Assembly: GCF_042675665.1 (NCBI RefSeq)
Contig: NZ_JBHTJI010000001.1
Location: 2,418,001-2,482,000 of the forward strand
Direction: 5' to 3'
Origin: Mariniflexile jejuense
Lineage (GTDB): Bacteria > Bacteroidota > Bacteroidia > Flavobacteriales > Flavobacteriaceae
DNA length: 64,000 bases
Both the position numbers and the translations under genes were made by a program. Below the pieces are notes generated by a model. That model worked only from the letters and a program-made list of their open reading frames with translations. It was not told where the DNA came from and ran no database searches. Below are positions 9,634 through 16,881 of this stretch, in pieces; within the stretch, counting starts at the first letter, position 1; every line of letters begins with the position of its first letter.

Positions 9634-10365
9634 ATGAAAGATATTAACTATGTTTTTTTACTTCTAGCGCTAGTTGCAGAAATAATTGGCACTATTGGTG
9701 GCTTTGGTTCATCTGTTTTTTTTGTTCCAATAGGTAATTTTTATTTCGATTTTTATTCCATTTTAGGTTTAACAGCCATATTTCATTTATCTAGTAATTT
9801 GAGTAAAATTTTTTTGTTTAAAAAAGGTATTAATAAAAGACTTTTATTAACTATTGGCATTCCTTCAGTTGTATGTGTAATTGTTGGTGGCTTTCTTTCA
9901 AAGCTTCTAAACACCCGTTTTTTAGAATTATTTTTAGGCTTATTTTTAGCTGGTTTAAGCATGTTCTTTTTAATAAAAAGCAAACTCGTTATTGCTGCTA
10001 CCAATAAAAACGGTATTGTTGGAGGTGCATTGTCAGGCTTTTCGGCGGGTTTATTAGGTACTGGTGGCGCCATAAGAGGCTTAACAATGGCTGCTTTTAA
10101 TTTAGAAAAAAGTGTGTTTATTGCTACATCAGCATTTATAGATTTTATGATAGATTTTTCAAGAACCTTTGTGTATTACAACAATGGCTACATACATAAA
10201 CACGACTTAAAATATGTTCCTTTTTTGCTAATTATAGGCTTCGTAGGTTCGTATATTGGAAAGAAAATTTTAGTTTATATACCACAATCAAAATTCAGGA
10301 AATTATCTTTATACTTAATTCTTCTTATAGGAATTGCAACCATAATTCAACAATTTATTAAATAA
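9634..10365 (+). CDS. TauE/SafE (TSUP) family membrane permease
   Basis: 243 residues, nearly all hydrophobic, with about eight helices and the two Gly-rich repeats typical of TSUP proteins (AEIIGTIGGFGSSVFFVP at the start, GFSAGLLGTGGAIRG in the middle). The family exports or imports sulfite, organosulfonates or other anions; the substrate here is unknown. The start is taken as the ATG at 9634; the preceding TTG is part of a TAACTTTG promoter-like box that touches the start codon. The gene is upstream of the arsenic operon, but arsR has its own operator, so the link is only positional. Confidence 0.85.
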   Translation: MKDINYVFLLLALVAEIIGTIGGFGSSVFFVPIGNFYFDFYSILGLTAIFHLSSNLSKIFLFKKGINKRLLLTIGIPSVVCVIVGGFLSKLLNTRFLELFLGLFLAGLSMFFLIKSKLVIAATNKNGIVGGALSGFSAGLLGTGGAIRGLTMAAFNLEKSVFIATSAFIDFMIDFSRTFVYYNNGYIHKHDLKYVPFLLIIGFVGSYIGKKILVYIPQSKFRKLSLYLILLIGIATIIQQFIK

Positions 10366-10425
10366 TTACACGGTAATTTCTTAAAAATTCATTTAAAAAC
10401 GCAACACTTTTTTGCAAATTCAACT

Positions 10426-10446
10426 ATTAATCGTAATATTGCAATA
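10426..10446 (+). promoter_or_regulatory. Candidate ArsR operator 1 (upstream of arsR)
   Basis: The pattern ATTAATCGTA-N5-GCAATA, with the imperfect palindrome ATCGTAATATTGCAAT inside it, ends 15 bp before the arsR start. The same pattern recurs at 10807-10827, at nearly the same distance from the next gene. Repeated placement within an ars operon points to autoregulation by ArsR. Confidence 0.6.
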
Positions 10447-10461
10447 TAATAATAAATAACT

Positions 10462-10791
10462 ATGGGATTAGCTAAAACTGAAATGTTTACCGATTTACAA
10501 AACGAAATTGCACTTTTTGCTAAAGTTTTTGGGCATCCTGCTAGAGTAGCCATTTTAGAACACTTATTTAAAATTAATACCTGTGTTTGTGGCGATTTAG
10601 TAAACGAAATTGGTTTAGCACAACCTACTATTTCACAGCATTTAAAGGAGTTAAAACATTTAGGTCTTATTAAGGGCAACGTAGAAGGCACAAGTGTTTG
10701 TTATTGTATAAACACAGAAAATTGGACTTACATGAAAGAAGTTATGCTTAAATTTCTAGACCAAGACCTACAAAAAACAAGTTGTTGCTAA
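10462..10791 (+). CDS. arsR: ArsR/SmtB family arsenic-responsive repressor
   Basis: 109 residues with a winged helix (recognition segment AQPTISQHLKELKHLGLI, about residues 53-70). A Cys pair sits at the start of the preceding helix (Cys41-Val-Cys43), as in arsenite-sensing ArsR proteins, with further Cys80 and Cys82 and a vicinal pair Cys108-Cys109 at the C-terminus. It probably represses the operon until As(III) binds. It heads arsR, DUF6428-like, arsC, acr3, and a candidate operator lies right before its start. No start ambiguity was noticed. Confidence 0.92.
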   Translation: MGLAKTEMFTDLQNEIALFAKVFGHPARVAILEHLFKINTCVCGDLVNEIGLAQPTISQHLKELKHLGLIKGNVEGTSVCYCINTENWTYMKEVMLKFLDQDLQKTSCC

Positions 10792-10806
10792 AAAAATTTG
10801 AAAACA

Positions 10807-10827
10807 TTAATCGTATAATCGCAATAA
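10807..10827 (+). promoter_or_regulatory. Candidate ArsR operator 2 (inside the ars operon)
   Basis: A second copy of ATTAATCGTA-N5-GCAATA, 13 bp before the DUF6428-like gene and inside the 49-bp gap after arsR. This suggests a second ArsR-controlled promoter for the detoxification genes. Confidence 0.55.
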
Positions 10828-10840
10828 ACAAATATTAATT

Positions 10841-11308
10841 ATGAAACTTTCAGAAATTAAAACAGAATTAAAACTATTGAATCAAATTGCATTTCAATTG
10901 CCTAACGGAACTTTGGTGCCTAGTCATTTTCATGTAACTGAAATTGGGAAAATAACTAAAAATTTTATTGATTGTGGTGGCACACTTCGTAATGAAACCG
11001 TTGTAAATTTTCAACTTTGGAACGCTAACGATTACAACCACCGTTTACACCCTGAAAAGCTTTTAAACATTATCGAACTTTCAGAAAAAGTATTAAACAT
11101 TGAAGATTTAGAAATTGAAGTAGAATACCAAGGTCAAACTATTGAAAAATTTGGATTGGATTTCAATGGTGAAAATTTCTTATTAACAAGCAAAAAAACC
11201 GATTGTTTGGCTAAAGATAATTGTGGTATTCCTGTTGAAAAACAAAAAGTTAACATGGCAGATTTAACTGCTGAACCTTGCTGCTCGCCAGACGGAAACT
11301 GTTGTTAA
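10841..11308 (+). CDS. DUF6428-like protein of the ars operon with Cys-rich tail
   Basis: 155 residues, cytoplasmic (no signal peptide). The body (SHFHVTEIGKITKNFIDCGG, then NFQLW) resembles a small family found beside arsenic genes in Bacteroidota, recalled as DUF6428; the family number is from memory. The C-terminus carries Cys122, Cys128 and a vicinal-pair motif CCSPDGNCC (147-155), i.e. CC-x5-CC. This spacing equals that of the two C-terminal cysteine pairs of the arsenite chaperone ArsD. Function is not established; arsenite binding, delivery to ACR3 or a co-repressor role are inferences from the tail and the operon. The gene lies between arsR and arsC, with its own operator-like site. 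Confidence 0.7.
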   Translation: MKLSEIKTELKLLNQIAFQLPNGTLVPSHFHVTEIGKITKNFIDCGGTLRNETVVNFQLWNANDYNHRLHPEKLLNIIELSEKVLNIEDLEIEVEYQGQTIEKFGLDFNGENFLLTSKKTDCLAKDNCGIPVEKQKVNMADLTAEPCCSPDGNCC

Positions 11309-11346
11309 CAAAATAGTTATATCATAAAACATAAACTTCAAAAAAA

Positions 11347-11979
11347 ATGACTACAACCCAATCATCCTTATTTTCAGAAATTGAAAAAATTATAAAAAGT
11401 TTAAAACCTGAAACAATTACAGAAGAGCGTCAAAGCATTTTACAACCCTTAGTAGATTTTATTCAGTTAAAAAACACAAATAACGAAGCCATTCGCATCA
11501 ATTTTATTTGCACGCACAACTCACGCAGAAGTCATTTATCTCAAGTTTGGGCTCAAACAATGGCAGCTTATTTTAATATAAAAAACGTGTTTTGTTTTTC
11601 TGGTGGAACAGAAGCTACAGCGTTATTTCCTGTAGTAGCAAAAACATTGGAAAATACAGGCTTTAAAGTTGTAGCCATTTCAGAAGGTAAAAATCCTATT
11701 TATGCTATAAAATATGCTGAAAATGAGCATCCTATTGTTGGGTTTTCTAAAAAATATGACGATGCATTTAATCCTGTTTCCGGGTTTGCTGCCGTCATGA
11801 CATGTTCACAAGCCGATGGTGGTTGCCCGTTTATAGCTGGTGCGGAAAAAAGAATTGCTATCACTTTTGATGATCCAAAAGCGTTTGATGGTACACCACT
11901 TCAAACTGAAAAATATAATGAAAGAAGTTTACAAATTGCAACCGAACTTTTTTATGTTTTCTCACAAATAAAAGCATAA
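11347..11979 (+). CDS. arsC: Arsenate reductase, thioredoxin-coupled low-molecular-weight phosphatase type
   Basis: 210 residues. After about 45 extra N-terminal residues comes the P-loop C-x5-R (Cys55 to Arg61, CTHNSRRS). The resolving cysteines lie in CSQADGGC (Cys153 and Cys160), seven apart as in the Staphylococcus-type ArsC triad, followed by an FDDP motif. The full cysteine relay argues for arsenate reduction with thioredoxin rather than simple tyrosine phosphatase activity. It converts As(V) to As(III) for export by the next gene, whose start lies 1 bp after this stop. Confidence 0.85.
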   Translation: MTTTQSSLFSEIEKIIKSLKPETITEERQSILQPLVDFIQLKNTNNEAIRINFICTHNSRRSHLSQVWAQTMAAYFNIKNVFCFSGGTEATALFPVVAKTLENTGFKVVAISEGKNPIYAIKYAENEHPIVGFSKKYDDAFNPVSGFAAVMTCSQADGGCPFIAGAEKRIAITFDDPKAFDGTPLQTEKYNERSLQIATELFYVFSQIKA

Positions 11980-11980
11980 C

Positions 11981-13030
11981 ATGGCAGTAAAAAAATTAAG
12001 CTTTTTAGATAAAAACCTAACCCTTTGGATTTTTATTGCCATGGCATTAGGTGTTAGTTTGGGGTATTTAATCCCTACTATTCCAAATATCATCAATTCA
12101 TTTAACTCTGGTACTACAAACATTCCCATTGCTATTGGCCTTATTTTAATGATGTATCCACCTTTGGCAAAAGTGAATTATAAATTGTTGCCTAAAGTGT
12201 TTAAAAACACCAAAATTGTAACCATTTCGCTAATTCTAAACTGGATTATTGGTCCGGTTTTAATGTTCTTTTTAGCCATTATATTTCTGCAAGATTACCC
12301 AGAATATATGGTTGGTTTAATTTTAATAGGCTTAGCGCGTTGTATAGCCATGGTGTTGGTTTGGAACGATTTAGCCGAAGGCAGTAGCGAATACGGTGCT
12401 GGTTTAGTGGCGCTTAACAGCATTTTTCAAGTGTTTGCGTATAGTTTTTATGCATGGATATTTATAACGGTGCTTCCGCCCTATTTCGGGTTTGAAGGTG
12501 CTATTGTTGATATTTCAATAGCTACTATTGCAGAAAGTGTTGCTATTTATTTGGGCATTCCGTTTTTAATGGGGTTTTTAAGTCGTATATTTTTAGTGAA
12601 GTTAAAAGGTGAAAATTGGTACACTAACAAATTTATTCCAACTATTTCACCCATAACTCTAATAGCGCTGTTATTTACAATTATAGTCATGTTTTCATTA
12701 AAAGGTGAATTAATTGTACAAATCCCAATGGACGTTTTAATTATTGCTGTACCGCTACTTATCTATTTTACCATCATGTTTATTCTTGGGTTTTTATTTA
12801 CCAAAGCCGCTGGTGCTGAATACGATAAAACCACAGCGGTTGCTTTTACAGCTGCTGGAAACAATTTTGAACTTGCAATAGCTGTTGCTATCGCGGTTTT
12901 TGGGCTTAATTCTGGGCAAGCTTTTACAGGTGTTATTGGCCCATTAGTAGAAGTTCCGGCGTTAATTTTATTGGTAAGAGTATCATTTTGGCTTCGAAAA
13001 AAATACTACGGAAAAGTTAGTGTTCAATAG
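11981..13030 (+). CDS. acr3: ACR3 family arsenite efflux transporter
   Basis: 349 residues with about ten membrane helices. ACR3 hallmarks are clear: GLARCIAMVLVWNDLAEG, with the conserved Cys121 needed for arsenite transport, and the following LVALNSIFQVFAYSFYAW. It exports As(III) across the inner membrane. It is tightly coupled to arsC (1-bp gap) and ends the ars operon. No obvious terminator was seen after the stop. Confidence 0.93.
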   Translation: MAVKKLSFLDKNLTLWIFIAMALGVSLGYLIPTIPNIINSFNSGTTNIPIAIGLILMMYPPLAKVNYKLLPKVFKNTKIVTISLILNWIIGPVLMFFLAIIFLQDYPEYMVGLILIGLARCIAMVLVWNDLAEGSSEYGAGLVALNSIFQVFAYSFYAWIFITVLPPYFGFEGAIVDISIATIAESVAIYLGIPFLMGFLSRIFLVKLKGENWYTNKFIPTISPITLIALLFTIIVMFSLKGELIVQIPMDVLIIAVPLLIYFTIMFILGFLFTKAAGAEYDKTTAVAFTAAGNNFELAIAVAIAVFGLNSGQAFTGVIGPLVEVPALILLVRVSFWLRKKYYGKVSVQ

Positions 13031-13124
13031 CTTAAAACTTAATAAAAAAATCAGTTTCAAAATCACTTAAATACAAAGTAAATTTTATTCATTACCTTTA
13101 TTTTTAATTAAATTTTCAATTTAA

Positions 13125-13790
13125 ATGAATATAAATTATAAAAACAAAAGTCTGGTAACATTACTACTTTCTCTTTTTTTGGCAACAACTATTTGTTCGT
13201 CTCAAAAAAAAGAAACCAATGATTTATTGGAAAAATCTGAAAACTGGGTTAACGAGCTAAACTTAGGCGACAAAGAAAAAGAGGCAAGGTTAATTAATGT
13301 AATTACTACCCATCGTATGGCGGTTCAAGATTGGCACAACAGCCATTCGTTTGAGGTTGTTCCTAAAGGAATAAATCCTAAAACAGGTGAGCAATTATCA
13401 GATTTAGATCGGTCAATTATAGTAGATTCCGCTATGCCTAAATCGGTACATAACGCACTTATCGATGGGCTTAAAGCAGACCTTAATGAAACACAAATAG
13501 AATTCATTCTTGATAAATATACTATTGGAAAAGTAGCATTTACTTTAAAAGGCTATCATGCTATTGTAACAGATCTTACAGCAGAAGAAGAAGCTGTAAT
13601 ATTAAAAAACTTGAAAGAAGCGCGTGAAATGGCAATAGACTTTAAACAAATGACTCAAATTTCGGCAATTTTTGAAATTTACAAAACAAAAAACGAACAA
13701 TACCTAAACTTAAACGGTAGAAATTGGAGGCAATTATATAAAGATTATGGTAAACGCATAAAAGCAGAAAAAGCTAATAAAACGAATTAA
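13125..13790 (+). CDS. DUF3826 domain-containing secreted protein
   Basis: 221 residues with a signal peptide (hydrophobic stretch LVTLLLSLFLATTICSS). The rest matches the Bacteroidota DUF3826 family, notably YTIGKVAFTLKGYHAIV, then an acidic helix, then a C-terminal NGRNWRQLYKDYGKR segment. The family often lies near polysaccharide-degradation genes, but its function is unknown. Here it stands alone between the ars operon and rnpA, with its own terminator. A TACCTTTA near-match to the -7 box lies in its upstream region. Confidence 0.85.
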   Translation: MNINYKNKSLVTLLLSLFLATTICSSQKKETNDLLEKSENWVNELNLGDKEKEARLINVITTHRMAVQDWHNSHSFEVVPKGINPKTGEQLSDLDRSIIVDSAMPKSVHNALIDGLKADLNETQIEFILDKYTIGKVAFTLKGYHAIVTDLTAEEEAVILKNLKEAREMAIDFKQMTQISAIFEIYKTKNEQYLNLNGRNWRQLYKDYGKRIKAEKANKTN

Positions 13791-13820
13791 CTATAAAAAT
13801 AAACATCAAAACTTTGCAAA

Positions 13821-13848
13821 AATCACTTAATTACTAAGTGATTTTTTT
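13821..13848 (+). terminator. Terminator after the DUF3826 gene
   Basis: A perfect 9-bp stem AATCACTTA / TAAGTGATT (13821-13829 with 13835-13843), a 5-nt loop and a T-run to 13848. Confidence 0.8.
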
Positions 13849-13854
13849 ATTCAT

Positions 13855-13862
13855 TACCTTTG
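13855..13862 (+). promoter_or_regulatory. Candidate -7 promoter box for rnpA
   Basis: TACCTTTG matches TAnnTTTG. It lies directly after the DUF3826 terminator and 20 bp before the proposed TTG start of rnpA, which supports that start over positions further upstream. Confidence 0.5.
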
Positions 13863-13882
13863 AGGTTTTAAAACAAGTTGCC

Positions 13883-14266
13883 TTGAAATTTACCTTCAAC
13901 CAAAAAGAAAAACTAAAAAGCAAAAAGCTTATTGAAAAATTGTTTACCGAAGGTAAATCGGTTTCTGTATTCCCGTTACGTTTGGTGTATTTACCAACAG
14001 TTTTTGAAGATGGTGTTTTAGTAAAAACAGGCGTTTCAGTAAGTAAACGACATTTTAAAACAGCTGTTGATAGAAATCGAGTAAAACGCTTGATGCGAGA
14101 AGCTTACAGATTAAATAAAGCGGTTCATTTTAACAATTTAACAACATCGTATGCGTTTATGATTTTGTACATTGGTAAAGAAAAACCAACTTTAGCTGAA
14201 ATAGAAACCAAAATGAAGCAGCTTTTTGAAAAATTTTCAAAGAACGTTTCCGAAGAAAAAAATTAA
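13883..14266 (+). CDS. rnpA: Ribonuclease P protein component
   Basis: 127 residues from a TTG start (KFTFNQKEKLKSKKLIEKLF is the family N-terminus). The RNase P signature is present as FKTAVDRNRVKRLMREAYR, with the basic RNA-binding face. It pairs with RnpB RNA to mature the 5' ends of tRNAs. The frame stays open upstream to 13838, but that stretch overlaps a terminator and a promoter box, so the TTG at 13883 is preferred. The S41 protease gene follows after 6 bp. rpmH and dnaA, frequent neighbours in other phyla, are absent. Confidence 0.92.
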   Translation: MKFTFNQKEKLKSKKLIEKLFTEGKSVSVFPLRLVYLPTVFEDGVLVKTGVSVSKRHFKTAVDRNRVKRLMREAYRLNKAVHFNNLTTSYAFMILYIGKEKPTLAEIETKMKQLFEKFSKNVSEEKN

Positions 14267-14272
14267 TTAGCC

Positions 14273-15907
14273 ATGAAGAATTTACTAAAAAAGAGACTAA
14301 TAATACCCGTTATAGCATGTGCTTTGTTCTTAACAACAACGGCATTTAGAAACGATTTTTTTGAAATTGCGAAGCAAATTGAAATTTTTACCACACTTTT
14401 TAAAGAACTCAACATGAATTATGTTGATGAAACCAACCCTGGTGATTTAATGGATGCCGCCATAAAAAGTATGTTGGCCGATCTAGACCCGTACACCAAC
14501 TTCATGAACGAACAAGATGTTGAAGCAGCAAGAATTAACAACACAGGCGATTATACAGGTATTGGTGCAAAAGTAAAAACCCTAAAAGACAAGTTGGTAA
14601 TTGTAGAACCTTACAAAAATTATCCGGCAGATAAAGCAGGTTTAAAAGCAGGTGACGAAATTATAAAAGTAGGAAACACACTAATTGAAACTTATAAAGA
14701 AGATGCTGGTGAATTGCTAAAAGGTGCAACAGACACGTCGGTAGAAGTGACATACAAACGCCAAGGTAAAACGCAAACAGCCACCATAAAACGTGCTGAA
14801 GTAGAGATAAAAGCAGTACCACATTTTTCTATGGTAAATGCAAAAACGGGGTATATTGTACTAAGTCGTTTTAACAATAAAGCATCTTCAGAAACCAACT
14901 ATGCACTTCGCGATTTAAAAGCCCAAGGTGCAGAACGCATTATTTTAGATGTGCGTGGAAACCCAGGAGGTTTACTTAACGAAGCTATCAATATTGTTAA
15001 TTTATTTGTGCCAAAAGGGCAATTGGTGGTTACTACAAAATCGAAAGTTAAAAAATACAACAAAACCTATTATACTCAAAATGAACCGATTGATACCGAA
15101 ATTCCATTGGTTATTTTAATTGATGAAGGAAGCGCATCGGCAAGTGAAATTGTTTCAGGCGCATTACAAGATTTAGATCGCGCGGTTATTGTTGGCTCAA
15201 GAAGTTTTGGAAAAGGCTTAGTACAACGCCCAAAAGAACTGGTATATGGTACGCAAGTTAAAATAACCATTTCGCGTTACTACACGCCTTCTGGCAGATG
15301 TATTCAAGCGCTAGATTATTGGCATAGAAATGATAAGGGTGAAGCTGTAAGAGTAAAACAAGAAAACTACAACGAATTTAAAACTAAAAATGGCAGAAAA
15401 GTGTTTGATGGTGGCGGCGTTTTCCCAGATGTTAGTATTACTGCTTCAAAAAATTCATCAATTATAAACGCTATTGTTAATAACGATTTAATTTTTAACT
15501 ATGCTACCAACTATTATTACAGCCATGATGTAAAAGATGTGAATGCTTTACAGCTTACAGATACCGATTTTACAAACTTCAAAAGCTTTTTAAAAACAAA
15601 TAACTTTTCATTTGTAACCGATACTGAAAAAGCCTTAAATAAAGCTTTGGAAGCTGCTAAAAACGACGATTTAGATGATAATATTCAAACAGATTACAAT
15701 ACGCTAATTGCTAATTTAAACAAATCAAAATCAAGCGTTATAGACGAAAATAAAACCTACATCCTTCAATTGTTAACCGAAGACATTGTAAAACGCTATG
15801 TGTATGCAGAAGGTTTGTATGATTATTACAAAATACACGACGCCGAAATAAAAAAAGCTACCGAAGTACTTGCTAATCCAACTACCTATAATAGCTATTT
15901 AAAATAA
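14273..15907 (+). CDS. S41 family C-terminal processing peptidase
   Basis: 544 residues with an N-terminal signal or anchor helix (LIIPVIACALFLTTTAF). A PDZ domain lies at about residues 85-165 (GIGAKVKTLKDKLVIVEPYKN). The S41 core has the LDVRGNPGG motif and the Ser-Lys dyad Ser289 in GSASASE and Lys314 in SFGKG, spaced 25 as in Tsp/CtpA. A C-terminal helical region of about 130 residues follows. It is probably a periplasmic tail-specific protease. It starts 6 bp after rnpA and is likely cotranscribed; the pairing rnpA-S41 is, from memory, usual in Flavobacteriaceae. Confidence 0.92.
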   Translation: MKNLLKKRLIIPVIACALFLTTTAFRNDFFEIAKQIEIFTTLFKELNMNYVDETNPGDLMDAAIKSMLADLDPYTNFMNEQDVEAARINNTGDYTGIGAKVKTLKDKLVIVEPYKNYPADKAGLKAGDEIIKVGNTLIETYKEDAGELLKGATDTSVEVTYKRQGKTQTATIKRAEVEIKAVPHFSMVNAKTGYIVLSRFNNKASSETNYALRDLKAQGAERIILDVRGNPGGLLNEAINIVNLFVPKGQLVVTTKSKVKKYNKTYYTQNEPIDTEIPLVILIDEGSASASEIVSGALQDLDRAVIVGSRSFGKGLVQRPKELVYGTQVKITISRYYTPSGRCIQALDYWHRNDKGEAVRVKQENYNEFKTKNGRKVFDGGGVFPDVSITASKNSSIINAIVNNDLIFNYATNYYYSHDVKDVNALQLTDTDFTNFKSFLKTNNFSFVTDTEKALNKALEAAKNDDLDDNIQTDYNTLIANLNKSKSSVIDENKTYILQLLTEDIVKRYVYAEGLYDYYKIHDAEIKKATEVLANPTTYNSYLK

Positions 15908-16017
15908 AACTTGTTGTTTTTCAACCTGTTGTACAAGTCGTTAATCTTAAATACACAACGGTTTTAACCATAATTCATTTAAAATAGTATATTTATATTC
16001 AGTTCTATAATCCTACT

Positions 16018-16881
16018 ATGTATAAACTGTTGGTTTTTTTTCTAATAACGCTTCAAACGTCGTTTGTTTTTTCTCAAAAAGAATTAACACACGAAGTTTA
16101 TTTTGACACCGACAAATTCGATATTCCTTCAACCGAAGAAAATCGCTTATTACTTTTCATTTCGAACTTAGCTGATATTGATATCGAATCCATTTCCATT
16201 TTTGGTTTTTGTGATGATATTGGTGCGGTTTCATATAATTTAAAACTATCGCAACAACGTGCCAATGCTATAAAAACTGTTTTTTCTAACAATGAAATTA
16301 GCGAAGATTTAATAACCAATGTTGATGGAAAAGGCAAAATTCTATTAAAAATTGTTGAAGAAAAAAACGTTGTAAAAATTAGAGGTTTAAACCGAAAAGT
16401 AGAAATTATAGTTAAGCCAAAACCACCAAAAGTTATTGAAGTTAAGGTTGAAAAAGAAGCCATAAAAGTTGAAGAACCTAAAAAGAAAGAAGTACAAGAT
16501 GTTTTAAAAGGCGATTTAAAAGTAGGCGATAAAATAGTTTTTGATACTATTTTGTTTAAAACTGGCTATAGCCAAGTAATGCCAGAATCGAAAAAAACAT
16601 TGGAAGCTATCGCGAATATTTTAGTTGAACGAAAAGATATTTATTTCACTATACAAGGGCATGTTTGCTGTACGCAATATACTAGAGATGCAGTTGATAG
16701 AAAAACCAACCTTCGCAACCTTTCGGAAGCACGAGCAGAATATATTTACGACTATTTTGCTAAAAAAGGTGTTGATAAAAAACGTATGCGACATATTGGT
16801 TTGCGCCGAAAATTTCCGCTTGGTGGCGATCCAAAATATGACCGACGTGTAGAAATTGTTATTACCTATGTTGGTAAATAA
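16018..16881 (+). CDS. Protein with two tandem OmpA-like domains
   Basis: 287 residues. Signal peptide (LVFFLITLQTSFVFSQ), a first OmpA-like domain (about 25-135: VYFDTDKFDIPSTEEN, then GFCDDIGAVSYNLKLSQQRA and NRKVEIIV), a Lys/Glu/Pro/Val linker, and a second domain (about 165-287: FKTGYSQVMPESKKTLE, then LSEARAEYIYDYFAKKGV and YDRRVEIVI). There is no beta-barrel, so it is probably periplasmic and peptidoglycan-binding. A Cys-Cys pair lies in GHVCCTQY. The next gene, a T9SS cargo, starts inside its 3' end (14-bp overlap), which implies translational coupling and perhaps a shared surface complex. Confidence 0.82.
   Translation: MYKLLVFFLITLQTSFVFSQKELTHEVYFDTDKFDIPSTEENRLLLFISNLADIDIESISIFGFCDDIGAVSYNLKLSQQRANAIKTVFSNNEISEDLITNVDGKGKILLKIVEEKNVVKIRGLNRKVEIIVKPKPPKVIEVKVEKEAIKVEEPKKKEVQDVLKGDLKVGDKIVFDTILFKTGYSQVMPESKKTLEAIANILVERKDIYFTIQGHVCCTQYTRDAVDRKTNLRNLSEARAEYIYDYFAKKGVDKKRMRHIGLRRKFPLGGDPKYDRRVEIVITYVGK

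Noticed and set aside
9634..10365. TauE/SafE permease as part of the arsenic operon
   Set aside because: arsR has its own operator-like site and a 96-bp gap, and TSUP proteins are widespread; adjacency alone is not enough.
15909..15937. ACTTGT...ACAAGT inverted repeat after the S41 gene as a terminator
   Set aside because: Only six base pairs, a long loop and no T-run.
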